Assembly (NCBI GenBank): GCA_032718865.1
Contig: JALUTQ010000010.1
Span: 1 to 64,000, forward strand
DNA from: Tilletia caries
Lineage: Eukaryota; Basidiomycota; Exobasidiomycetes; Tilletiales; Tilletiaceae
Reading direction: 5' to 3'
Length of the DNA: 64,000 bases
The notes under the pieces are model-generated. The model saw nothing but the letters and a program-made list of their open reading frames with translations. It had not been told where the DNA came from and did not search any database. Shown in pieces: positions 14,401 through 27,555 of the stretch (its first letter is position 1; every line of letters starts with the position of its first letter). The translations under genes and the position numbers were made by a program.

Positions 14401-17400
14401 CTACATTACTTAGTAGACTCGGACAGGTCCGATCACTTCCTCTGCCCGACCACGACCATGTTGTCCGACTGCAAGGGGAACCTATGTCATTTTTTTATTT
14501 GGATCGATGGAAATGATAGATACAGTCTTCGTGAACATGGATGTGAAGGTTTCAAAGAGATTGAGGGAGAATTGAGCGAGTACTGTCGGTTTTCAGTCCC
14601 GAGGAACATCGGCTCAGGTCCCGAGGAACATCGGCTCAGCGCGAGTCCTATATCTCGCCATCACTCGACAACGACGCTGCCCACGAGCTTCTCACTTCAC
14701 ACACAGCTCAATCATACCATCATGCATCTTTCTATAATAGTAACTAGGTCTGAGAAATGCAATCTACATTACTTAGTAGACTCGGACAGGTCCGATCACT
14801 TCCTCTGCCCGACCACGACCATGTTGTCCGATTATAGGGGAACCTATGTCATTTTTTTATTTGGATCGATGGAAATGATAGATACAGTCTTCGTGAACAT
14901 GGATGTGAAGGTTTCAAAGAGATTGAGGGAGAATTGAGCGAGTACTGTCGGTTTTCAGGCCCGAGGAACATCGGCTCAGGTCCCGAGGAACATCGGCTCA
15001 GCGCGAGTCCTATATCTCGCCATCACTCGACAACGACGCTGCCCACGAGCTTCTCACTTCACACACAGCTCAATCATACCATCATGCATCTTTCTATAAT
15101 AGTAACTAGGTCTGAGAAATGCAATCTACATTACTTAGTAGACTCGGACAGGTCCGATCACTTCCTCTGCCCGACCACGACCATGTTGTCCGACTGCAAG
15201 GGGAACCTATGTCATTTTTTTATTTGGATCGATGGAAATGATAGATACAGTCTTCGTGAACATGGATGTGAAGGTTTCAAAGAGATTGAGGGAGAATTGA
15301 GCGAGTACTGTCGGTTTTCAGGCCCGAGGAACATCGGCTCAGCGCGAGTCCTATATCTCGCCATCACTCGACAACGACGCTGCCCACGAGCTTCTCACTT
15401 CACACACAGCTCAATCATACCATCATGCATCTTTCTATAATAGTAACTAGGTCTGAGAAATGCAATCTACATTACTTAGTAGACTCGGACAGGTCCGATC
15501 ACTTCCTCTGCCCGACCACGACCATGTTGTCCGACTGCAAGGGGAACCTATGTCATTTTTATTTGGATCGATGGAAATGATAGATACAGTCTTCGTGAAC
15601 ATGGATGTGAAGGTTTCAAAGAGATTGAGGGAGAATTGAGCGAGTACTGTCGGTTTTCAGGCCCGAGGAACATCGGCTCAGGTCCCGAGGAACATCGGCT
15701 CAGCGCGAGTCCTATATCTCGCCATCACTCGACAACGACGCTGCCCACGAGCTTCTCACTTCACACACAGCTCAATCATACCATCATGCATCTTTCTATA
15801 ATAGTAACTAGGTCTGAGAAATGCAATCTACATTACTTAGTAGACTCGGACAGGTCCGATCACTTCCTCTGCCCGACCACGACCATGTTGTCCGACTGCA
15901 AGGGGAACCTATGTCATTTTTTTATTTGGATCGATGGAAATGATAGATACAGTCTTCGTGAACATGGATGTGAAGGTTTCAAAGAGATTGAGGGAGAATT
16001 GAGCGAGTACTGTCGGTTTTCAGGCCCGAGGAACATCGGCTCAGGTCCCGAGGAACATCGGCTCAGCGCGAGTCCTATATCTCGCCATCACTCGACAACG
16101 ACGCTGCCCACGAGCTTCTCACTTCACACACAGCTCAATCATACCATCATGCATCTTTCTATAATAGTAACTAGGTCTGAGAAATGCAATCTACATTACT
16201 TAGTAGACTCGGACAGGTCCGATCACTTCCTCTGCCCGACCACGACCATGTTGTCCGATTATAGGGGAACCTATGTCATTTTTTTATTTTTTTATTTCAA
16301 TCAATGGAAATGATAGCTACAGTGTTTCTGGTCATGGATGTCAAGGTTTCAAAGAGATTGAGGGAGAATTGAGCGAGTACTGTCGGTTTTTCAGTCCCGA
16401 GGAACATCGGCTCAGCGCGAGTCCTATATCTCGCCATCACTCGACAACGACGCTGTTCCCGAGCTTCAAACGTCACGCCCTAGTCTATCACACGCTAATC
16501 TACCTTTCTGTAATGGTAATCATCTGTGAGAAATGCATTCTACCTTACTTAGTAGCCTCGGACAGGTCCGATCACTTCCTCCGGACGACCACGACCATGT
16601 TGTCCGACTGCAAGGGGAACCTATGTCATTTTTTTATTTGGATCGATGGAAATGATAGATACAGTCTTCGTGAACATGGATGTGAAGGTTTCAAAGAGAT
16701 TGAGGGAGAATTGAGCGAGTACTGTCGGTTTTTCAGGCCCGAGGAACATCGGCTCAGGTCCCGAGGAACATCGGCTCAGCGCGAGTCCTATATCTCGCCA
16801 TCACTCGACAACGACGCTGCCCACGAGCTTCTCACTTCACACACAGCTCAATCATACCATCATGCATCTTTCTATAATAGTAACTAGGTCTGAGAAATGC
16901 AATCTACATTACTTAGTAGACTCGGACAGGTCCGATCACTTCCTCTGCCCGACCACGACCATGTTGTCCGACTGCAAGGGGAACCTATGTCATTTTTTTA
17001 TTTGGATCGATGGAAATGATAGATACAGTCTTCGTGAACATGGATGTGAAGGTTTCAAAGAGATTGAGGGAGAATTGAGCGAGTACTGTCGGTTTTTCAG
17101 GCCCGAGGAACATCGGCTCAGGTCCCGAGGAACATCGGCTCAGCGCGAGTCCTATATCTCGCCATCACTCGACAACGACGCTGCCCACGAGCTTCTCACT
17201 TCACACACAGCTCAATCATACCATCATGCATCTTTCTATAATAGTAACTAGGTCTGAGAAATGCAATCTACATTACTTAGTAGACTCGGACAGGTCCGAT
17301 CACTTCCTCTGCCCGACCACGACCATGTTGTCCGATTATAGGGGAACCTATGTCATTTTTTTATTTTTTTATTTCAATCAATGGAAATGATAGCTACAGT

Positions 17401-20400
17401 GTTTCTGGTCATGGATGTCAAGGTTTCAAAGAGATTGAGGGAGAATTGAGCGAGTACTGTCGGTTTTCAGTCCCGAGGAACATCGGCTCAGCGCGAGTCC
17501 TATATCTCGCCATCACTCGACAACGACGCTGCCCACGAGCTTCTCACTTCACACACAGCTCAATCATACCATCATGCATCTTTCTATAATAGTAACTAGG
17601 TCTGAGAAATGCAATCTACATTACTTAGTAGACTCGGACAGGTCCGATCACTTCCTCTGCCCGACCACGACCATGTTGTCCGATTATAGGGGAACCTATG
17701 TCATTTTTATTTTTTTATTTCAATCAATGGAAATGATAGCTACAGTGTTTCTGGTCATGGATGTCAAGGTTTCAAAGAGATTGAGGGAGAATTGAGCGAG
17801 TACTGTCGGTTTTCAGTCCCGAGGAACATCGGCTCAGCGCGAGTCCTATATCTCGCCATCACTCGACAACGACGCTGCCCACGAGCTTCTCACTTCACAC
17901 ACAGCTCAATCATACCATCATGCATCTTTCTATAATAGTAACTAGGTCTGAGAAATGCAATCTACATTACTTAGTAGACTCGGACAGGTCCGATCACTTC
18001 CTCTGCCCGACCACGACCATGTTGTCCGATTATAGGGGAACCTATGTCATTTTTTATTTTTTTATTTCAATCAATGGAAATGATAGCTACAGTGTTTCTG
18101 GTCATGGATGTCAAGGTTTCAAAGAGATTGAGGGAGAATTGAGCGAGTACTGTCGGTTTTTCAGTCCCGAGGAACATCGGCTCAGCGCGAGTCCTATATC
18201 TCGCCATCACTCGACAACGACGCTGTTCCCGAGCTTCAAACGTCACGCCCTAGTCTATCACACGCTAATCTACCTTTCTGTAATGGTAATCATCTGTGAG
18301 AAATGCATTCTACCTTACTTAGTAGCCTCGGACAGGTCCGATCACTTCCTCCGGACGACCACGACCATGTTGTCCGACTGCAAGGGGAACCTATGTCATT
18401 TTTTTATTTGGATCGATGGAAATGATAGATACAGTCTTCGTGAACATGGATGTGAAGGTTTCAAAGAGATTGAGGGAGAATTGAGCGAGTACTGTCGGTT
18501 TTTCAGGCCCGAGGAACATCGGCTCAGGTCCCGAGGAACATCGGCTCAGCGCGAGTCCTATATCTCGCCATCACTCGACAACGACGCTGCCCACGAGCTT
18601 CTCACTTCACACACAGCTCAATCATACCATCATGCATCTTTCTATAATAGTAACTAGGTCTGAGAAATGCAATCTACATTACTTAGTAGACTCGGACAGG
18701 TCCGATCACTTCCTCTGCCCGACCACGACCATGTTGTCCGATTATAGGGGAACCTATGTCATTTTTTTATTTTTATTTCAATCAATGGAAATGATAGCTA
18801 CAGTGTTTCTGGTCATGGATGTCAAGGTTTCAAAGAGATTGAGGGAGAATTGAGCGAGTACTGTCGGTTTTCAGTCCCGAGGAACATCGGCTCAGCGCGA
18901 GTCCTATATCTCGCCATCACTCGACAACGACGCTGCCCACGAGCTTCTCACTTCACACACAGCTCAATCATACCATCATGCATCTTTCTATAATAGTAAC
19001 TAGGTCTGAGAAATGCAATCTACATTACTTAGTAGACTCGGACAGGTCCGATCACTTCCTCTGCCCGACCACGACCATGTTGTCCGATTATAGGGGAACC
19101 TATGTCATTTTTTTATTTTTTTATTTCAATCAATGGAAATGATAGCTACAGTGTTTCTGGTCATGGATGTCAAGGTTTCAAAGAGATTGAGGGAGAATTG
19201 AGCGAGTACTGTCGGTTTTCAGTCCCGAGGAACATCGGCTCAGCGCGAGTCCTATATCTCGCCATCACTCGACAACGACGCTGCCCACGAGCTTCTCACT
19301 TCACACACAGCTCAATCATACCATCATGCATCTTTCTATAATAGTAACTAGGTCTGAGAAATGCAATCTACATTACTTAGTAGACTCGGACAGGTCCGAT
19401 CACTTCCTCTGCCCGACCACGACCATGTTGTCCGATTATAGGGGAACCTATGTCATTTTTTTATTTTTATTTCAATCAATGGAAATGATAGCTACAGTGT
19501 TTCTGGTCATGGATGTCAAGGTTTCAAAGAGATTGAGGGAGAATTGAGCGAGTACTGTCGGTTTTTCAGTCCCGAGGAACATCGGCTCAGCGCGAGTCCT
19601 ATATCTCGCCATCACTCGACAACGACGCTGTTCCCGAGCTTCAAACGTCACGCCCTAGTCTATCACACGCTAATCTACCTTTCTGTAATGGTAATCATCT
19701 GTGAGAAATGCATTCTACCTTACTTAGTAGCCTCGGACAGGTCCGATCACTTCCTCCGGACGACCACGACCATGTTGTCCGACTGCAAGGGGAACCTATG
19801 TCATTTTTATTTGGATCGATGGAAATGATAGATACAGTCTTCGTGAACATGGATGTGAAGGTTTCAAAGAGATTGAGGGAGAATTGAGCGAGTACTGTCG
19901 GTTTTCAGGCCCGAGGAACATCGGCTCAGGTCCCGAGGAACATCGGCTCAGCGCGAGTCCTATATCTCGCCATCACTCGACAACGACGCTGCCCACGAGC
20001 TTCTCACTTCACACACAGCTCAATCATACCATCATGCATCTTTCTATAATAGTAACTAGGTCTGAGAAATGCAATCTACATTACTTAGTAGACTCGGACA
20101 GGTCCGATCACTTCCTCTGCCCGACCACGACCATGTTGTCCGATTATAGGGGAACCTATGTCATTTTTTTATTTTTTTATTTCAATCAATGGAAATGATA
20201 GCTACAGTGTTTCTGGTCATGGATGTCAAGGTTTCAAAGAGATTGAGGGAGAATTGAGCGAGTACTGTCGGTTTTTCAGTCCCGAGGAACATCGGCTCAG
20301 CGCGAGTCCTATATCTCGCCATCACTCGACAACGACGCTGTTCCCGAGCTTCAAACGTCACGCCCTAGTCTATCACACGCTAATCTACCTTTCTGTAATG

Positions 20401-23365
20401 GTAATCATCTGTGAGAAATGCATTCTACCTTACTTAGTAGCCTCGGACAGGTCCGATCACTTCCTCCGGACGACCACGACCATGTTGTCCGACTGCAAGG
20501 GGAACCTATGTCATTTTTATTTGGATCGATGGAAATGATAGATACAGTCTTCGTGAACATGGATGTGAAGGTTTCAAAGAGATTGAGGGAGAATTGAGCG
20601 AGTACTGTCGGTTTTCAGCCCCGAGGAACATCGGCTCAGGTCCCGAGGAACATCGGCTCAGCGCGAGTCCTATATCTCGCCATCACTCGACAACGACGCT
20701 GCCCACGAGCTTCTCACTTCACACACAGCTCAATCATACCATCATGCATCTTTCTATAATAGTAACTAGGTCTGAGAAATGCAATCTACATTACTTAGTA
20801 GACTCGGACAGGTCCGATCACTTCCTCTGCCCGACCACGACCATGTTGTCCGATTATAGGGGAACCTATGTCATTTTTATTTTTATTTCAATCAATGGAA
20901 ATGATAGCTACAGTGTTTCTGGTCATGGATGTCAAGGTTTCAAAGAGATTGAGGGAGAATTGAGCGAGTACTGTCGGTTTTCAGTCCCGAGGAACATCGG
21001 CTCAGCGCGAGTCCTATATCTCGCCATCACTCGACAACGACGCTGTTCCCGAGCTTCAAACGTCACGCCCTAGTCTATCACACGCTAATCTACCTTTCTG
21101 TAATGGTAATCATCTGTGAGAAATGCATTCTACCTTACTTAGTAGCCTCGGACAGGTCCGATCACTTCCTCCGGACGACCACGACCATGTTGTCCGACTG
21201 CAAGGGGAACCTATGTCATTTTTTATTTGGATCGATGGAAATGATAGATACAGTCTTCGTGAACATGGATGTGAAGGTTTCAAAGAGATTGAGGGAGAAT
21301 TGAGCGAGTACTGTCGGTTTTCAGTCCCGAGGAACATCGGCTCAGGTCCCGAGGAACATCGGCTCAGCGCGAGTCCTATATCTCGCCATCACTCGACAAC
21401 GACGCTGCCCACGAGCTTCTCACTTCACACACAGCTCAATCATACCATCATGCATCTTTCTATAATAGTAACTAGGTCTGAGAAATGCAATCTACATTAC
21501 TTAGTAGACTCGGACAGGTCCGATCACTTCCTCTGCCCGACCACGACCATGTTGTCCGATTATAGGGGAACCTATGTCATTTTTTTATTTTATTTCAATC
21601 AATGGAAATGATAGCTACAGTGTTTCTGGTCATGGATGTCAAGGTTTCAAAGAGATTGAGGGAGAATTGAGCGAGTACTGTCGGTTTTCAGTCCCGAGGA
21701 ACATCGGCTCAGCGCGAGTCCTATATCTCGCCATCACTCGACAACGACGCTGTTCCCGAGCTTCAAACGTCACGCCCTAGTCTATCACACGCTAATCTAC
21801 CTTTCTGTAATGGTAATCATCTGTGAGAAATGCATTCTACCTTACTTAGTAGCCTCGGACAGGTCCGATCACTTCCTCCGGACGACCACGACCATGTTGT
21901 CCGACTGCAAGGGGAACCTATGTCATTTTTATTTGGATCGATGGAAATGATAGATACAGTCTTCGTGAACATGGATGTGAAGGTTTCAAAGAGATTGAGG
22001 GAGAATTGAGCGAGTACTGTCGGTTTTTCAGGCCCGAGGAACATCGGCTCAGGTCCCGAGGAACATCGGCTCAGCGCGAGTCCTATATCTCGCCATCACT
22101 CGACAACGACGCTGCCCACGAGCTTCTCACTTCACACACAGCTCAATCATACCATCATGCATCTTTCTATAATAGTAACTAGGTCTGAGAAATGCAATCT
22201 ACATTACTTAGTAGACTCGGACAGGTCCGATCACTTCCTCTGCCCGACCACGACCATGTTGTCCGATTATAGGGGAACCTATGTCATTTTTTTATTTTAT
22301 TTCAATCAATGGAAATGATAGCTACAGTGTTTCTGGTCATGGATGTCAAGGTTTCAAAGAGATTGAGGGAGAATTGAGCGAGTACTGTCGGTTTTCAGTC
22401 CCGAGGAACATCGGCTCAGCGCGAGTCCTATATCTCGCCATCACTCGACAACGACGCTGTTCCCGAGCTTCAAACGTCACGCCCTAGTCTATCACACGCT
22501 AATCTACCTTTCTGTAATGGTAATCATCTGTGAGAAATGCATTCTACCTTACTTAGTAGCCTCGGACAGGTCCGATCACTTCCTCCGGACGACCACGACC
22601 ATGTTGTCCGACTGCAAGGGGAACCTATGTCATTTTTATTTGGATCGATGGAAATGATAGATACAGTCTTCGTGAACATGGATGTGAAGGTTTCAAAGAG
22701 ATTGAGGGAGAATTGAGCGAGTACTGTCGGTTTTTCAGGCCCGAGGAACATCGGCTCAGGTCCCGAGGAACATCGGCTCAGCGCGAGTCCTATATCTCGC
22801 CATCACTCGACAACGACGCTGCCCACGAGCTTCTCACTTCACACACAGCTCAATCATACCATCATGCATCTTTCTATAATAGTAACTAGGTCTGAGAAAT
22901 GCAATCTACATTACTTAGTAGACTCGGACAGGTCCGATCACTTCCTCTGCCCGACCACGACCATGTTGTCCGATTATAGGGGAACCTATGTCATTTTTTT
23001 ATTTTTTTATTTCAATCAATGGAAATGATAGCTACAGTGTTTCTGGTCATGGATGTCAAGGTTTCAAAGAGATTGAGGGAGAATTGAGCGAGTACTGTCG
23101 GTTTTCAGTCCCGAGGAACATCGGCTCAGCGCGAGTCCTATATCTCGCCATCACTCGACAACGACGCTGTTCCCGAGCTTCAAACGTCACGCCCTAGTCT
23201 ATCACACGCTAATCTACCTTTCTGTAATGGTAATCATCTGTGAGAAATGCATTCTACCTTACTTAGTAGCCTCGGACAGGTCCGATCACTTCCTCCGGAC
23301 GACCACGACCATGTTGTCCGACTATAGGGGAACCTATGTCATTTTTTATTTATTTCAATCAATGG

Positions 23366-23876
23366 GGACGGCCTTGTTTCCCCGAATCCTGAGCGGTGAT
23401 TCGGCGATTAACAGTGCCAATCCCTGGTACACGTGACCCCACTTCCAGCTCGGCGGGGGGGCTTTGCCCCCCCGGAACCCCCCCAACCAAAAGGACAGTC
23501 TTGTCCGTCTCCATTGCAATCATGTCTAATCCTGCCCGCTACGCGCTAACTCTAACCCGCAAAAAAAATGGTGACTGTTATCCTAACTTAGCGACCAAGT
23601 CGAAAAAAGAGGAAAAAAAAGGGAAAAAAAGAATGATCGAGATGGGAATCTAACCACAGACTTGTACAATAGCAAGCTGCATCACTAACCGCTGAACTAT
23701 GAGGGAAAGTTGATGTCGGTCTCAATTTATTGCAATATATGAACACGTCCAACGTGAGCGTGCTAAAGATAGTAGTCAAATCGCGCCCGAGCGCGCCCCG
23801 ATCGCGCTTAATCGCCGAACCTCCGGTTCGGGGCGGTTTGTCGCCGCCTTGTCGCTTCGGGGAAACAAGGCCGTCC
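23366..23876. mobile_element. MULE-like non-autonomous TIR element, copy 1
   Basis: The 511 bp element begins GGACGGCCTTGTTTCCCCGA and ends with the exact reverse complement of its first 21 bases. It is flanked on both sides by the 9-bp direct repeat AATCAATGG (23357-23365 and 23877-23885). A 9-bp target duplication with a G-initial TIR fits the Mutator-like superfamily by general knowledge. There is no transposase. Inside are a G/C-run hairpin at about 23453-23490, a tRNA-like segment on the minus strand and A-rich runs. This copy differs from the other two mainly in homopolymer lengths. Confidence 0.9.
23634..23706 (-). other. tRNA-like Pol III segment in element copy 1
   Basis: Read on the minus strand, this 73-nt stretch starts TCCCTCATAGTTCAGCGG, which resembles a tRNA 5' end with an A box, and contains GGTTAGATTCC, one base from a canonical B box. 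It is followed at once by long T runs, as in a Pol III terminator. A five-pair anticodon-like stem (GCTTG with CAAGT, including one G-U pair) can form, but the acceptor ends do not pair and the T stem is broken. It is therefore tRNA-derived rather than a working tRNA gene. Confidence 0.6.
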
Positions 23877-24228
23877 AATCAATGGAAATGATAGCTACAG
23901 TGTTTCTGGTCATGGATGTCAAGGTTTCAAAGAGATTGAGGGAGAATTGAGCGAGTACTGTCGGTTTTCAGTCCCGAGGAACATCGGCTCAGCGCGAGTC
24001 CTATATCTCGCCATCACTCGACAACGACGCTGTTCCCGAGCTTCAAACGTCACGCCCTAGTCTATCACACGCTAATCTACCTTTCTGTAATGGTAATCAT
24101 CTGTGAGAAATGCATTCTACCTTACTTAGTAGCCTCGGACAGGTCCGATCACTTCCTCCGGACGACCACGACCATGTTGTCCGACTATAGGGGAACCTAT
24201 GTCATTTTTTATTTATTTCAATCAATGG

Positions 24229-24723
24229 GGACGGCCTTGTTTCCCCGAATCCTGAGCGGTGATTCGGCGATTAACAGTGCCAATCCCTGGTACACGTGAC
24301 CCCACTTCCAGCTCGGCGGGGGCTTTGCCCCCGGAACCCCCAACCAAAAGGACAGTCTTGTCCGTCTCCATTGCAATCATGTCTAATCCTGCCCGCTACG
24401 CGCTAACTCTAACCCGCATGGTGACTGTTATCCTAACTTAGCGACCAAGTCGAAAGAAGAGGAAAAAAGGGAAAAAAGAATGATCGAGATGGGAATCTAA
24501 CCACAGACTTGTACAATAGCAAGCTGCATCACTAACCGCTGAACTATGAGGGAAAGTTGATGTCGGTCTCAATTTATTGCAATATATGAACACGTCCAAC
24601 GTGAGCGTGCTAAAGATAGTAGTCAAATCGCGCCCGAGCGCGCCCCGATCGCGCTTAATCGCCGAACCTCCGGTTCGGGGCGGTTTGTCGCCGCCTTGTC
24701 GCTTCGGGGAAACAAGGCCGTCC
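24229..24723. mobile_element. MULE-like non-autonomous TIR element, copy 2
   Basis: This 495 bp copy has the same 21-bp TIRs and the same 9-bp flank AATCAATGG (24220-24228 and 24724-24732) as copy 1, at the identical point of the monomer. It has shorter G, C and A runs than copy 1. The upstream monomer is an A body joined to an N-type linker through GACTATAGG, exactly as in copy 1, so copies 1 and 2 belong to one duplicated block. Confidence 0.9.
24481..24553 (-). other. tRNA-like Pol III segment in element copy 2
   Basis: This is the same 73-nt tRNA-like stretch as in copy 1, with A-box-like and B-box-like words and T runs downstream on the minus strand. The 73 nt are identical in the copies as read, while the surrounding homopolymers vary. 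Confidence 0.6.
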
Positions 24724-26148
24724 AATCAATGGAAATGATAGCTACAGTGTTTCTGGTCATGGATGTCAAGGTTTCAAAGAGATTGAGGGAGAATTGAGCG
24801 AGTACTGTCGGTTTTCAGTCCCGAGGAACATCGGCTCAGCGCGAGTCCTATATCTCGCCATCACTCGACAACGACGCTGTTCCCGAGCTTCAAACGTCAC
24901 GCCCTAGTCTATCACACGCTAATCTACCTTTCTGTAATGGTAATCATCTGTGAGAAATGCATTCTACCTTACTTAGTAGCCTCGGACAGGTCCGATCACT
25001 TCCTCCGGACGACCACGACCATGTTGTCCGACTGCAAGGGGAACCTATGTCATTTTTTTATTTGGATCGATGGAAATGATAGATACAGTCTTCGTGAACA
25101 TGGATGTGAAGGTTTCAAAGAGATTGAGGGAGAATTGAGCGAGTACTGTCGGTTTTCAGGCCCGAGGAACATCGGCTCAGGTCCCGAGGAACATCGGCTC
25201 AGCGCGAGTCCTATATCTCGCCATCACTCGACAACGACGCTGCCCACGAGCTTCTCACTTCACACACAGCTCAATCATACCATCATGCATCTTTCTATAA
25301 TAGTAACTAGGTCTGAGAAATGCAATCTACATTACTTAGTAGACTCGGACAGGTCCGATCACTTCCTCTGCCCGACCACGACCATGTTGTCCGATTATAG
25401 GGGAACCTATGTCATTTTTTTATTTTTTTATTTCAATCAATGGAAATGATAGCTACAGTGTTTCTGGTCATGGATGTCAAGGTTTCAAAGAGATTGAGGG
25501 AGAATTGAGCGAGTACTGTCGGTTTTCAGTCCCGAGGAACATCGGCTCAGCGCGAGTCCTATATCTCGCCATCACTCGACAACGACGCTGTTCCCGAGCT
25601 TCAAACGTCACGCCCTAGTCTATCACACGCTAATCTACCTTTCTGTAATGGTAATCATCTGTGAGAAATGCATTCTACCTTACTTAGTAGCCTCGGACAG
25701 GTCCGATCACTTCCTCCGGACGACCACGACCATGTTGTCCGACTGCAAGGGGAACCTATGTCATTTTTATTTGGATCGATGGAAATGATAGATACAGTCT
25801 TCGTGAACATGGATGTGAAGGTTTCAAAGAGATTGAGGGAGAATTGAGCGAGTACTGTCGGTTTTTCAGGCCCGAGGAACATCGGCTCAGGTCCCGAGGA
25901 ACATCGGCTCAGCGCGAGTCCTATATCTCGCCATCACTCGACAACGACGCTGCCCACGAGCTTCTCACTTCACACACAGCTCAATCATACCATCATGCAT
26001 CTTTCTATAATAGTAACTAGGTCTGAGAAATGCAATCTACATTACTTAGTAGACTCGGACAGGTCCGATCACTTCCTCTGCCCGACCACGACCATGTTGT
26101 CCGATTATAGGGGAACCTATGTCATTTTTTATTTATTTCAATCAATGG

Positions 26149-26654
26149 GGACGGCCTTGTTTCCCCGAATCCTGAGCGGTGATTCGGCGATTAACAGTGC
26201 CAATCCCTGGTACACGTGACCCCACTTCCAGCTCGGCGGGGGGGCTTTGCCCCCGGAACCCCCCCAACCAAAAGGACAGTCTTGTCCGTCTCCATTGCAA
26301 TCATGTCTAATCCTGCCCGCTACGCGCTAACTCTAACCCGCAAAAAAAATGGTGACTGTTATCCTAACTTAGCGACCAAGTCGAAAGAAGAGGAAAAAAG
26401 GGAAAAAAGAATGATCGAGATGGGAATCTAACCACAGACTTGTACAATAGCAAGCTGCATCACTAACCGCTGAACTATGAGGGAAAGTTGATGTCGGTCT
26501 CAATTTATTGCAATATATGAACACGTCCAACGTGAGCGTGCTAAAGATAGTAGTCAAATCGCGCCCGAGCGCGCCCCGATCGCGCTTAATCGCCGAACCT
26601 CCGGTTCGGGGCGGTTTGTCGCCGCCTTGTCGCTTCGGGGAAACAAGGCCGTCC
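26149..26654. mobile_element. MULE-like non-autonomous TIR element, copy 3
   Basis: This 506 bp copy has the same TIRs and the flank AATCAATGG (26140-26148 and 26655-26663). Here the upstream monomer is a B body with the normal GATTATAGG junction, unlike copies 1 and 2. It is the last full feature of the array: the N-linker remainder after it carries private substitutions and the satellite ends at 26733. Confidence 0.9.
26412..26484 (-). other. tRNA-like Pol III segment in element copy 3
   Basis: Third instance of the 73-nt tRNA-like stretch on the minus strand, with T runs immediately downstream. See copy 1 for the features; the same defects in acceptor and T stem apply. Confidence 0.6.
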
Positions 26655-27555
26655 AATCAATGGAAATGATAGCTACAGTGTTTCTGGTCATGAATGTCAA
26701 GGTTTCAAAGAGATTGAGCCAGAATTGAGCGAGATTGCTTATAGCAAGATGCGAAATGTTTGAAACGAGATAGAAATTTTCTGTGTGACAAGTGATCATG
26801 TTATTGCCTGCGGCCGCGCGGGACTGCTGATGTTGATGTATCCCATGAGACCTTTTGTGACGCTGTGGTCACCTCGCTCAAAGTAGCGTCTGAACACATG
26901 TCATTCAACTGCAGTCAGCGCAGCACACCAACCGCACAATGAAGCTATTGCTTGCACAGCTACGTTCTTTTCCCAGACGCGCAAGTATTTAGTATACCCT
27001 CGCTGAAGTACCTCAGTATGTACCGCTGAGAACAGGTCAGTTGCTTTGAAGGAGCGTGCGGATGTCGTGGTCTCGGCGTCTCAGCAGCGTCTCAACTCTC
27101 AGACTTTCAGCTTTCTAGCGGGTCAGCCAGTTCTATTTGAGCGTATGTGTGTACCATGTCCACGTAAAGTCCTCTTGAAGCATCGTATCAGCAGCGTCCA
27201 GACAAAGAGTGCGTGGGGCGTAAGTTAAGGCGAAGCAGCCTGTGGACGTCGCGTTGGCAGCGTGTCGGCGCATTGCTGAGAATCTTCTCCCTGGGTGTTA
27301 GATATCTTGGCGGACTGACTGGCAGCGTGGCAGCTCTCCCTCTATTTTCTATTTTCAAACCTCACAGCCTTTTCGAACAACGACCACTTGAGAGATGTAC
27401 AGGGACGTTTTTATGAGCTCGATCAGGAAGCTGGCTGCGTTCAATGCGACGTCGAAAAGGACATTGACGTTGTGATGAGGCGCTGGAGTTGACGTTGACG
27501 TGAAATTGTTGATGTGCGAGTGGAACCGCTTAATTACCGATGGTCAGTACCGTTG

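Larger units (their letters stand above)
1..26733. repeat. Satellite array of ~345 bp monomers
   Basis: About 70 head-to-tail copies share a core beginning AGCGAGTACTGTCGG, which recurs at 11, 351, 690, 1051, 1399, 1741, 2083 and onward to the edge near 26733. Monomers are 339-370 bp. Bodies come in class A (GTTCCCGAGCTTCAAACG) and class B (GCCCACGAGCTTCTCAC). Linkers come in class W (ATTTGGATCGATGG) and class N (ATTTCAATCAATGG). Length differences come from poly-T runs, a 22-bp duplication and the linker class. Copies are otherwise nearly identical, which implies recent homogenisation. The array is open at the left edge of the window and ends at 26733 in a monomer with private substitutions. 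Three mobile-element copies interrupt it. Centromeric, subtelomeric or heterochromatic satellite are all possible; no telomere repeat is present. Confidence 0.97.

Noticed and set aside
23634..23706. Functional tRNA gene in the satellite-borne element
   Set aside because: The acceptor ends do not pair, the T stem is mismatched and the anticodon loop has eight bases.
1..26733. CRISPR-like array
   Set aside because: The units are about 345 bp, tandem and without unique spacers, and the window is eukaryotic.
1..26733. Telomere or rDNA array
   Set aside because: No TTAGGG-type repeat is present, and the monomer has no resemblance to rRNA or 5S genes.
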